Of a DNA stretch of 64,000 nucleotides, positions 1 to 14,400 are shown in pieces. A model generated the notes under the pieces. The model was not told the DNA's origin and did no database searches. It saw only the letters and a program-made list of their open reading frames with translations. Made by a program: the position numbers and the translations under genes. The DNA lies in assembly GCA_009741485.1 (NCBI GenBank), contig CM019220.1, positions 27,345,048-27,409,047 of the forward strand. Reading direction: 5' to 3'. Each line of letters starts with the position of its first letter. Within the stretch, counting starts at the first letter, position 1. The DNA is from Malurus cyaneus samueli (lineage: Eukaryota > Chordata > Aves > Passeriformes > Maluridae).

Positions 1-632
1 CAGATCTCCACAAAAGTGGAGCAAATCTGGGACAGCCTCAACAAAACCCAATGACAGCGTGTTGGTGCTAACTCCATGCTGGAGCAGGGTGGCTGACTGG
101 GAGCAAAACCGGGAGAAATAGTGCTTTTCCCCCAGTTGCATTCCCAACAAGTGGCAAGAAATTACAGTTATATTTGTAATTTCCAAGCCATTGCCAAGGA
201 GATGTGATTTTATCCGAGGAAACCCAGGAAAATTTTCTCTCCTTGTCACTGAGGGGCCATGAAGCAATAAATACACCAAAAGACCTGTGCGAACTGCAGC
301 CAAGAAGTGGGATTTTGAGACATTTCTGCAGAAATCTGTGTCTGCTCTGTAGGTGGATGATTTGATACTGGGATAGATGGGTGGATAGTTGGATGGATTG
401 AGGCCCTTAGGAAAGCAGCATAACTTCCACCAACAGCAAAGCCAGCCTGTGTCCCCTGCCTACATGAACACAAGGGACCGCTCCAAGGGAAATGCATGAC
501 TGCACCTCTCTGAACAAAAAAATTTGTGCAAAGCTACAGAGCCCAGTCCTGGCTTGGCCCAGCATCCCTCTCCCCAGCAGCTCCCCAGCTCTGGCAGCAT
601 TTGAATTTGTGTTTTGGGTGGATAGTACATAC
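1..632 (-). other. ITGB2: ITGB2 intron (partial)
   Basis: This lies downstream of the donor at 632 on the minus strand. No further ITGB2 exon is recognisable. At about 346-402 there is a short imperfect GGAT/GATG microsatellite. Confidence 0.8.
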
Positions 633-4119
<3,487 letters not shown>

Positions 4120-7100
4120 CTGCAAGACCAAAAGCATTCTTGTAACCACCCGGGATGTGCCCCGGGGATGGGGCAGCTGCAGTTGCTCTGGGCAGCCTGT
4201 GCTGACATCACATTCATTAACGCTGTCTGTCATGTGTCACACCTTACCCCAGCAAAGCCCTGGAGCAAACACTGACAGCACAGAGGCCTTGCAACATGGA
4301 GGAACATGGGGAAGTCAGAAAAGAGGAATTTGTTAAAAGAAGAAAAAGGAATAAGAAAGTACCAAGGAACTAAAGACATTGCCCTTTTTAGCAACATTAG
4401 GAACAGTGTCTGCAAGCCGTCATCAGTTTCAAAACAGCTCTGATACTGCCCTGAGTAAGAATCACTCCTTGGCTCCAGCCATCACCCCTTCCTGAGAACT
4501 TGCTGAATAAACAGCTGAGAGTGATGTGGAAATGATAAAACAAGAGAAACCTTCAAAAGGCACTGAGGCAGTTTAGGATGTCGAGCTGCTCAAATTCACT
4601 TCTGAGGCATCTGGGTGTCCTGCCTTAGCTCATCAGCTTCTGTAAGACACACAGCAGCTAAGGATGACACTGGTTAGCCTTGAAAGGATGTCTGGTGTCC
4701 TCCCAAGGGCAGAGAGAAGGTCTAGGTAGGTCAGTGGGTAATGTTTACACAGCTATGATATAGACTTTGTGATGTGGCAGGACTCTCAGGGTAGTGGCCA
4801 CCATGATTATGGCAGGGGCCATCTGGAAGCCTACCCTGCCCTGGATCCAGAGCTCCTCAGCCAACACCACATGGCTGCACAGCCAACAAAAGGCACCTGT
4901 GTGGTCATCCGGCTAAACCCTCAGGGTGACATGGCCTAAGAGCTCACTCTGCCATGTCTACACAAGACCATCCTTTGGTGGGTGGCCAGAGCCCTCCTTA
5001 ACAGAGAGATCCTCTGCTAGTCCTTCTCCACCTCCCCAGTCCCCCTTGGTAAGATTTTAAGGCCATCATTTACTGTCACAGTGGCAAGGTCCCTATCTAT
5101 GTGACATGCACTCTCTCTGCTTAGCTGGCCCAACACATTCCTGTCACCTCCCGATTCTGCCAGCAGAGTTGGAGCTGGCAGGAAAGAAAAGTGGCTCCTG
5201 CCCTTGTTTCCTGTAGAACTCAGCGACTGACATCCCAAAAGTGCCTAATTAGGCTCCAGTTCTGCTACAAGCCAGAAGTTCCCACACATGCTGTGAGGAC
5301 CAAATCCATGGACTAATAAGCTCCTGCTATTCCACCTGCCAGGAGTTTCCAAGTGTTTAATTCCTGCTGCCATGCCAAAGAGTGGGGTGGTGATGGGATA
5401 GAGCTGTGTGAGCACCTTGTTCTTGCTGGATGTTGGAGTTTCCAGCTTACAGGCTCATCTTGTAAAACAGAGTAAGATTCCAATTAAAAATGGATTAAAG
5501 AAAGCTCCCAAACTCCAGCAATACAGTGGGACTCTCAACATACTCCCAGTGCTGGCTGCTATCAAATACTGTGAAGTAGAATTCACGTTGTGGCTGGATT
5601 TGGATGCCTTTTTCACCCCTACGTGGTTTCTTGCCCTTGTCACGAGAATGTGAAGCACATCCTGATATGTGGAGAGTGTAGCAGCAGAAGTTCAACACTT
5701 CTCTACGCCATGGAGGGAAATTACATCCTGCTGTGTGGGCGGCGGTGCACATAACGTGATGCAGGGTGGCTTTCAAAGAGAACAAATGGGGCTCTGCCTT
5801 TGTCTGCCTCCTTAGAGCCTTCAGAGGAAGGCAAAACAGGTTTTCAGCCTGACTCTGGTGAGCAGGGTGCTGCCACAGGCCTCCGATCTCTGTAGAGGAC
5901 AGATTTGTGGGGTGAACTCTCTCCCATGTGCTTGGTCCCTGCCTGTGGCAACCCTTGGCTCTGGGCGTCTGTGGGACTCTTGCCCTGCCCTGGGAGGGAG
6001 AGAAGGAGGGCATTTGTGATGCTGGGTCTCCTGGGATCAGAGTCCTGCTTGGGTGGGAAGGGGCTGCCCCCTGGCTGTCCTGCCCGGGGTAGTCTGAGGA
6101 CACCACACTGCAGCCTGCTGAGATCACTCCGAGCAGCACCAGAAAAGCACAAAACCGCTGTGTGAAGCAGGATGTGACAACTGCGACAGCTGAGATGGCA
6201 GAATGCGCCCTGTAGACCCTTCCCACCACTTGCAGCAGCCCCGCTGCAGGGTCCGTGCTGGCCACAGGACATGATGTCACTTCTCGTGTTCACAGCTTTG
6301 CTTCTCACCTGCCAGGACGCTGGGAGCTGTGGCTGTGACATTGGGAAAAGCACCAAAAACAGGGACCAGGCTGCTTTCCCTGGCACCTGGGGTGTGCCCT
6401 ACATTTCATCGGCATCCAAGAACCACGGAGATGTTGTGAAGGACCTGCTCTCCATGGGGGAGCACGCCTGCAGAGTGTTTGATGTGTGCAGCACACAGAG
6501 AGAGGAGAAGAGTGAGGCCCTCACTGCCTCTCCCAGCTATTCTTCAGACCCCCAGGGCAGCAGGGACACCCTGTGCACTGGCACTCCTGGCGGTGACACT
6601 GCACTTAGCCCTCCAGGCAGCCATCCCTGTCACCCTCGTGCCATCCTGCCACACCACTTCCCTCTTCCCCACTGCATCCTGCAGCAGACAGTGGGAGAGA
6701 TCCCCTGAGGAAGAGGAGGGATCAGAGGAGGGGAATGTGGCAGCTCACAGCCCTGATGCTGCAGGTAAGCACACAGCCCATGCCAACCTGCCCAGGGCCA
6801 TGGGGGCGTGGGAGGAGCACACTGAACCCCTCTCTGCTCTGCTTTCCAAGCCCACAGGGTGGTGAGGGGAGGGAGATTTGGGGGGTCTGGCATCCTCCCC
6901 ACAATAACCACCTGCAGTTCCAGGCAAAGGCAAAACCTCCTCCTGTTACAGACCAGGCAAGCTGCCTTTGCAAAGGCAGCACAGAGTGACCCGCTTGTGG
7001 GAGGGATGCCATGCCGAGCTCCCTGAAGCTCCCTGAACATAAGTGTCCAGAGGTTACATGAGGGATTATAAAAGAAATGCTCTTGAAACACCAGAGCTAC

Positions 7101-8030
7101 AAAACCCCTTGTTGCCTGGCTGCCTCCCCACAAAAAAGGAGGAACAGAAGCATAAAGATTGAGATGCTGTACTTGCCTGAGCTCCAGTCCGTGTCTCTAT
7201 CCTGTACTTGGGCTGGGATGAGGATGGTCTCAGGTTCTCAAGCTTGTCTGGGGAAAGCAGCCGGGCATCAGGATCTCTGTGACATCCCCCAATCTTTCCT
7301 TCCTATTTCTGTCTTACAGTTGCGGGGGAAAGCGGAAGTCAAGAGGGGAGCCTATGGGAGGGCGTTCCCCCAAAACCCGAGCCAGTCCCACTCAACCCAG
7401 TCAAACCCACAGCATCCTCCCCAGTGGGACTGGGGCTGGGCTCTCTGGGATACTCGGGGGTTTTGCAGTCCTCCCACTGCACCTGAGAAAGGCACCCACC
7501 CAAACCCCCACGCTTTACATGAACTTTTCACCTTTCACAGCACTGCTGGGGACCAGTCATAACTCCTGTAGGCAAACAAAGCAAGGAGTGGGAAAAAACC
7601 ACTTCATTTGGGAGCTATTGGCAGCCCTTGCGTGTGGAGAAGATGGGGAGCTGGCTCCTCTCAGACCATGGCTTGGGCTCTGAAATGTTTGTGTCAAGGT
7701 AGCCAGGCTTACACACATGACAGGGGATTCAGTTGCTGTTCTCACTCTGGCAAAGGTCAGGGCTGTGTGGGGAATTGGTTTTAAGCAGCCATCCAGTGCT
7801 TTTGTGTCAGCTTCAATAACTCCTCCTAGCAGCATCGTTTCCCTCATTAGAGAGGAACCGGCTCCTGGCAATTTTCTCTCAACCTCTTCAGGGCACTACA
7901 GTAAAAAAAAGGTCATTTAGAAAACATACAGGATTGTAGGTTTTTTTTAAAGGATAATTAATGTGACTCTTTGTTGATTGTTTTGTAGGTTCCCCTTCCG
8001 TGCAAGCTGATGCCGAGTCACCTGTTGCAT
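4120..8030. other. ITGB2 upstream region / 5' intron, no placed exon
   Basis: This must contain, here or further right, the untranslated first exon and promoter of ITGB2, because the first coding exon opens with an acceptor. I see no confident exon, CpG island or repeat. Long open frames exist at 5495-6280 (minus) and 6271-6708 (plus), but neither has recognisable domains. GAGGAAG-type purine motifs near 6716 could bind ETS factors such as PU.1, which is known to drive CD18, but such motifs are common. Confidence 0.5.
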
Positions 8031-8034
8031 CATC

Positions 8035-8140
8035 ATGAAATCCCAGAAGAGTTTGTGTTGAAAAGGACATTACAGACCATCTTGCTTCAACCCCCTGCCA
8101 TGGTCTTGGCAACCAGAGGTGTTCTAAGATCCTGATGCTG
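8035..8140 (-). repeat. CR1 LINE 3'-end fragment
   Basis: On the minus strand it resembles the avian CR1 tail. The plus strand shows the characteristic run 'ttgaaaaggaca', the 'caaccccctgccatgg' block and a degenerate tail to the left. Confidence 0.75.
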
Positions 8141-9237
8141 TTCACCTACTGCTGCATTACAGTTATGGGTTAATTTTTGCAACCAGAAAAGAGATTGCAG
8201 TGCCAGCAGAAAACTTCCAAGCCCTGATGGATGTTCTGTGGATTGGTGCCTTTATTAAAGAAGACAGCATAGTCCCAGCTTGGTTTTGTCAGAGCCAGGT
8301 GTAGCAGGAAATCAACACAGCAGTGCTGGCAGTGGGACTGGAGCATCACAGCAGCTGATAGAGGATATGATGGGGATGGAGCCTGAGGGTGAGCCAGTTG
8401 GAGCTGGGATGCTCACCCAGGCTGGATGGCTGCGCTGGATGCTGCAGGGCACTCCCCGGGCCTGGAGTGCGTGAGCTGCGGTAGGTGAAGCTGGGAAGGG
8501 TGGTGGAGCTTCCTGCCAGTGGTGTGGGTTGCAGATCTGGGGAGAGGAAGTGTGGTTGAATGAGATGAACTGCCGTAATCTTCCTTTTGTATTGCACACA
8601 GCAATACAAAGCTTAAGCTGAGCCCTTAATGAGCAGATCTTTTCTCCTCAGTTATTTCATGGGGTTGTCCAACCACTTTGCTACTAGTGACTCAAGGTTG
8701 TAGGAAGGGGGTGGGAGAGCTGTGAGCTTCCAGAGTTGGAATGCTGGAAGCAGAGAGGGTGTACCATGGGTCCTTGCAGCCAAAGCTGGAACTCGCTGCC
8801 ATATCCCAGTTCCTTCCAGCTGTTCCTCAGGCTCTGCTGCAGCTTTGGCCTTCAGTGCTGCAGGTGAAGTGCTTGGTCACAGCACATATGCTTCCCAGCC
8901 TGTTTTGTAAGCATTTTAAGCTGTTAAACATTCCCTTTGTATTTTAATTGCCTTTATTTTTATTGGTTCCTCTTTTTATTTTTACTAGAGTGGATTGATT
9001 CCCCCTACCACTAACTGCAGGACTGCTGTGGTTTGTGCAGGATGCACTTGAGCAGCTGGGGTGGGAAGCTGGGCATCCAGCTGGGCACTCTCAGAGTGGT
9101 TTTACCCCAGTCATTAATTTTGATAATCAGAGTTGTCATTTTGGGCCTTTGCTCCCAAATTATGCTCACCCAGACTACAGCAGGATAAGGGAAGTTTTCC
9201 CCCCAATGAACATTAAATCTTTCAGTCCCTGATAAAC

Positions 9238-9382
9238 ATTAAATCTTGTGGATGCCCCATCTCTGGAAGTATTCCATGTCACGCTGGACTGGGCTTGGAG
9301 CAACCTGATCTGGAGGTGGTAGAGTGGGACAAGATGATCTTTAAGGTGCCTTTCAACCCAAATTTTGTGATTCCCAGTCTTC
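9238..9382 (+). repeat. CR1 LINE 3'-end fragment
   Basis: It carries the typical CR1 blocks: ctctggaagtattcca, gcttggagcaacctgatctgg, and gatgatctttaaggtgcc followed by caaccc. Confidence 0.85.
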
Positions 9383-9454
9383 AACATCCTCCCAAGGGGA
9401 AGCAGAGGGGCAGACATGGATTTCTTCACTCTCGTGACCAGTGACAGGACTTGA

Positions 9455-9716
9455 GGAAATGACAGGGACCCACGTCAGGGGAGGTTTAGGCTGGATATCA
9501 CGAAAAGGTTCTTTCCCCAGAGGGTGTTAGCACACCGAGTAGGCTCCCCAGGGAATGGACATGGCCCCAAGGCTGCCAGAGCTCCAGGTGCATTTGGACA
9601 CCGCACTGAGTCACAGGGTGACATTATTGGGGTATCCTGTGTAGGGCCACGAGTCAGACTCAATGATCCTGATGGGCCCCTTCCAGCTCAGCATATTCCA
9701 TGATTCTGTGATTTTT
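9455..9716 (+). repeat. CR1 LINE 3'-end fragment of a second subfamily
   Basis: It contains aggtttaggctggatatcac, a gaggctccccagggaatgg-like block, and an ending near 'ccttccagctcagcatattc' then 'catgattctgtgat'. This consensus differs from that of the neighbouring copy at 9238, so it is a separate insertion. Confidence 0.82.
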
Positions 9717-10164
9717 CTAAGCACCTTCCCAAAGGCCTCTCCCTGCATTTCCTCGGTACCCATGAGGAGGGTCACCAGCTGCGCACTTCTGTGGCCCAAT
9801 ATCAGGGAAACACAGCCTGGAGCGGGATGGGGAGGGCAGAGAATGTGGAAAACAAAGATGCATTAACCAGGGAGGACCTGTCAGGGCTTGTTAAGATCAA
9901 ACACTGTGGCTCCAGGCTTCGAGCTTTTTATTCACCTTGGAGCCAGGAGAAGCAGCTTTGCATTTCCCTCCTTCTGTGTGTGGAAAGGTGTAGCTGGGGC
10001 TGGGTTGCTTTGTTGCAGTGCCCACCTGGGCTCATGACTGCAGTCTGGCAGGTGTTTGGGCTCCCTAGGGGCTTGATGGCTATTTTTTACTGTTTTATTT
10101 GTATAATTTCTGGCAGGAAGTTTTAGAGTTGTTTTATATCCTGCTGGGATGGCCTGGTCGCTTG

Positions 10165-10740
10165 CTGGTGCTACTGTTACTGAGAAACCTCCAAAATCAT
10201 TGGGTTAAATAGGACTCTCTCTAAAACTGTATTTTTAGTGTTAGTGAGCAAGGCTTTATTCCTGGCTAGGAGGTGCGTGCGTGGCTGACAAAGTCCTACA
10301 TTGACCACAGCACCTTTTTCTCTTATTTACACATTATATATATAAAACATGTTATATAATGCATAATATAAATTAATGTTCATTAGTTCTAAATTACATA
10401 TTTCTCTTCATTAATTACTATTCTATCCTCTACTGCTTATTGATTTCTTGCTCTTCATGCTAATTTGGTCCACATTCTTTAGTCCTTTTATCATCTCTTT
10501 CTCAGGCAGGAAGTCTCCAACTCTCGAGGCCCTTATCTCTGATATCTTCTGATTACTAAAATGTCACTGAAGTGCCATAAATTTAAGATCGCAGACGTCC
10601 AATCTTCACCTCCCTTTGGCTCTGTTTATTGAAGCTTGTCAGGGTTAATCAACTAAAGGTTTTGGTGATTTAATGATCTAAGTAACAATAAGAGACTTGT
10701 GAAGAGACTGAAAAGGTGGGTGCCGCATACGAGTAATTAA
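10165..10740 (-). mobile_element. Probable solo LTR of an endogenous retrovirus
   Basis: An AT-rich block of about 570 bp, unlike its flanks, abutting the GC-rich SLX9 promoter. Read on the minus strand it has AATAAA at about 10254-10260 near one end, as in the R region of an LTR, and a TATATA-containing stretch further in. No internal viral coding sequence is present. The ends and target-site duplication could not be fixed. It may instead be unclassified AT-rich DNA. Confidence 0.4.
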
Positions 10741-10889
10741 CTAATTAAAAATTACTTTAGGAAAGTTGTATCATTTCTGACACCACCAGATTTAGAGCTG
10801 TGTTGAGAGTGTTGTGTTTAACCCAAGCACACGGAACACCCTCAGCTGCTCTCAGGAATCACCCATGGCAGGCTGCAGCTGAGCAGAGG

Positions 10890-11460
10890 CAATGAAGGCC
10901 CCGCGGGTTGCCGCGGAGAGGCTGGCGGCACAGCACTGCCATCGCACCTGTCCCCTCACGCTGCGGAGCGCACGGCCGGGTCGTGCTGCCTGTGGCCGCG
11001 GGAGAACATCGCCGAGCTCCGCCCGTGGAAGGGGCAAGGCGGGCTCGGCGGGCGCCGGGCGGGCGCAGCCGGAAGGCACCGCCCGTGAGGGCTCGGCCCG
11101 GCCCGAGCCGGCCCCTTCCGCTCAGTACCGCCATGGTGGGCAAGGCCAAGCGTCCCGGCTGCACCGCGCCGCCCCCCGGCCCTGGCCCGCCCAGGACCCG
11201 CCGCGGCTCCCCGAGCCCGGGCCCGGCCCGCCGCGGCGGATGGAGCGCGGCGGCGGAAGACCGGGGGCGGGGACACGAGGGGCGGCGGCGGCGGGGGCTG
11301 CCGGCGGCCGCCTCGCGGCGACTTCTCCGCCTTCCCGCTGCGGAACGGGCCGGTGCCCGCACACCCCAGCCCTAGTCGAGCTCCTGCGGGGCTGTCCTGG
11401 CCACAGAGCCCCGGTGGGTGTCCGTGGATACCCCCGGGCCTGGCCGTGGTGAAGCGGCGG
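10890..11460 (+). promoter_or_regulatory. SLX9: CpG-island promoter of SLX9
   Basis: A sharp rise in GC and CpG density begins at about 10895 and ends at about 11460. No TATA box is placed before the start codon. GC boxes are present, as are ETS-type cores: CCGGAAG at about 11068 and inverted CTTCCG at about 11115. This is typical of a housekeeping promoter with dispersed initiation. Confidence 0.75.
11133..11413 (+). CDS. SLX9: SLX9 exon 1 (coding part; frame apparently broken)
   Basis: The ATG at 11133 sits in a strong Kozak context (gccATGG) and reads MVGKAKR, like the human N terminus MGKVRG. The conserved continuation (human RVHQAAVRP) appears as RLHRAAPRP, but in the frame one base off, at about 11158-11190. 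The best donor is CCG|GTGGGT at 11414. It joins exon 2 in phase 0 only in that second frame. The ATG frame itself stops at about 11375 with no in-phase donor. One base missing in the short C run at about 11162-11164, as a real deletion or an assembly error, would explain everything. The end of the exon is less certain than its start. Confidence 0.65.
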
Positions 11461-14400
11461 TGGTGGCCGGCGGGATGGCTCAGGCCGGGTCCTTCCCGTC
11501 ATGGAAAGCCTTGTTGAATCCCTGGTGCTGCTGGGCAGCTGCTGCTCCCCACGCTCCGCTCACCCGTGTGACACGAGGGGGCTGGAGCTGCTCCGGCGCT
11601 GTGCCATGGCAGTCCCAGCGTGCTGCTCCAGTGTCGCTGTGCCGTGGTGTCCCCAGCCCACAGCGACACACGTGCCCCAGCGCTTCTGCTGCTGCTGGGC
11701 TCAGGGTGCCTGTGCTGTGTTGCCGTGGGATAACCTGCGTGCAGCTGTGGGGATCGTTAGCAAGGAGCGTTGGGAGAGGGGGAGGTCTTGCAGTGCCTCC
11801 CTTCAATTTTAGTTTAGGGGCGGTGGAGAATTATTTAGGGTATTCCGGTTTCCCCAGCTGTGTTTTGAATACACAGTTCAGATTGAAGCTGGGTGCGTCC
11901 CTCAGCCTCCTCACAGCAAGGACGAAACACCAGTAAATGTTTTCATGTGCCTGCACTTTCCTTGTGAGGAGGGAGGAATTGCCTGCACCAAATACAGCTG
12001 GGTTTATACCACTGTAAAGTAATGTGTTGGTGTTGGTAGATACTGTTGGCTAAAGTAATAAATTCTTCTAATCCATCCAGAGTAGCTGCTGCAGGTCTTA
12101 GGACTTACGGAGGCATTGCATGCTTAAAGCATGATGCTGAAGATTTGGTGAGTTGCTAGTAGTCACTGAATCTGCTTAATGTCCATTGATTTAGGCTTTA
12201 ATCCCCTAATCTGCTCATTTGTTGCTTATCTGTATTGTTCTGTACCTGTAATAAATCTGTCTTTTCCTGAGGCTGCTGTTTGCAGCTCTCCTGGGAGTGA
12301 ATGCGCTTGAGTGAGGCGAGGTTGAGTTGAGGCAGGAGTCTATTAGGAACAGAACGCTCAAAAATGAAACGTTGTGAAACTTAGTTCTGTGTGGAAGAGC
12401 CTGCAGGGGGAGCAGGATAGTGCGGTGCCTTACCTGCCTTTGCCTGCTCAAGAGAGACACCTTCTCACTACCACTGTTCCTATTTGGATGGTGCTGTGTT
12501 CTTAAAATTTTTTTAAACAAATGTTGCCTAGTTGTTTGTGTACTGATTCCTGCTTTATGTTTCTTTTGGATAAGGATTGGGACTTCCCATCTTCCGGTAT
12601 ATTTTCTGGGCTGAAGATTGACCCTGATACCCTAGTGAAGAAGCTTGACTTGGACTCCAGGAGTGTCATTTCCTCCAGAACAGGTTTGTTGTATTTTGAA
12701 TGAGTGCCACATTAGGTTGTGAGCAGAGATGCTGGGAACTGCATTTGCAGGAGCTGTCAGTGGCTATCCTAGAAGTTCAGGGAACTACAACCTAAACATG
12801 GCTTGCCGTGTTCCTGTGAAGGTTTTTAGAAGAGGTTTGCTTTTGTTTGGGTTTCTGTATGGATGTGCTTAGTGATCCCTAGGTGGGGAAGTAGCTTCAG
12901 GCTATCTGTGGAGTATCCTTGTGCAGCCAAAGACTGCTGGGGCTGAGAGCACAGCAGAGCCCTGGCTCTGATCTCTGGGCTTCCTCTGTGGCTGCTTTTT
13001 CCTTGCCAGCAGCTGCCATTGGTAACCCAGTATTTTGTCAGGAGGTCCTCATTGTGTACCAACCATGCATCAGTCACAGCAGCCTGACTGCAGCAAGTCT
13101 TCTGTCCTTTGCTGTTGTGGGGCCTGTGGCTCGAGGATTCCTGGGCAGAAAAGTCGTAACTCATAGGGAGTGTAGGAAGAAGGAGGACATGATAGAGCCC
13201 TTTGATTTCCAGTCCCACAATAAGGAAATGCTCCTTTTGACTGTTCACTGGCAGACAGAGCTTTGTATCTGAAAGCAGTTTTCACTTCTAAATGTCTACA
13301 AGGTCTTAAAAAATTTTTCTGAAACTTGAATCCCAAACCCCCACAAACTGTATGTAAATGTTTAAAAAATCCCAGAAGGAACAAACTACCAGACAGAGCC
13401 TGGTAGCACAGCAAGCTGTCCCGATGCAGAAGATGCACGTGACTCCCGAATATCTTCTTTGCAAAGTAAATTAATCTCTTCTGTTCGTGTAGAGAAATAC
13501 TGTGGTGACTTTGTTTTCCTGTCCAGGGCTACAAACAAACCAGTCACACAAGTGATAGTGGTTGCCTGAGCAGTAATGGGTTACCCACCAGCCACATTTG
13601 GGCAGAGAGTGAGGGAGGGGGGAGGTTGCTTGAGGACACATTTGGCTGCTCTCTCCACAGAAACCATGGTGAAACGTATTGTTTTCAAAACACTGGGCTC
13701 ATTGTTGGTAACTCTCCTGGGAAAAGGACATGTATGCATCTGTGTGTGCATGTGCACGTTGCCATCTCTTTAATGAAATCAGACAGCATGCTGTTGGGGG
13801 CTGGCAGCCCGCAGTCCCAGCCTTTCATTGCAGGCTACAGCTGTACATGTCTGGGTTATAAATAGAGCCGTGCTGCTGGTCCCCGTGCAGTGCTGATGAT
13901 GCAGATGTGCAGTGCCTGGCTGCCTCTCTCCGGGCTACGTGCTGGCTTCCTCAGACAGCCATGCTGACCCCGATGCTTTGTGCTCCTACGCACTTTCCAG
14001 ATGATCAGCTAAAAATAACTGGTCATTTGGGGGCTCAAAACTGCAATTCAACGAGGCAAAAAGTGATTTGATTATTTTTTTACATCTTCCCAAGCTGTTG
14101 TGCCCTTTCTTGTCTCACTCTGGAGCCATGTAGAGGCTTTTTCATTATGGAAATCAATTCATTTTTTATGTGTTAATTCAGTGAACTGTAACTGGGCTGT
14201 GCATACAATGGCAGACACCCTGGAGTAGAAAAGAGATTCTAGGCAGACGTGCTTTGTCTCCTGGCATCTCTGGTCAGTTCAGAGCCTGTTCAGCAGGAAA
14301 TTCAACTTGACTCTAGCCCTCCCTCCACCTCTTCCTCCTCTTCCCCCTCAGCCTTAGTGCACAGGGCAGGAGGGTAGGATTCTCCTACACATTGCTATTT

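Noticed and set aside
5495..6280. A 261-codon minus-strand open frame upstream of ITGB2
   Set aside because: No recognisable domain or biased codon use, and no splice or start context. It was considered as an ITGB2 5' exon or new gene without support.
9175..9429. Open frames within CR1 copies (also at 43132-43573, 51926-52486, 59189-59617)
   Set aside because: They read the 3' untranslated end of CR1, mostly antisense, and do not encode CR1 reverse transcriptase.
10892..11413. An upstream ATG at 10892 as the SLX9 start, since its frame is open to the exon 1 donor
   Set aside because: It lies at the very edge of the island in a weak context and would add about 80 unconserved residues. The ATG at 11133 has the family N terminus and a perfect Kozak context. 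Not fully excluded.
10859..11502. Long minus-strand and alternative plus-strand frames in the SLX9 CpG island
   Set aside because: Same composition effect. Only the frame joined in phase to exon 2 has homology.
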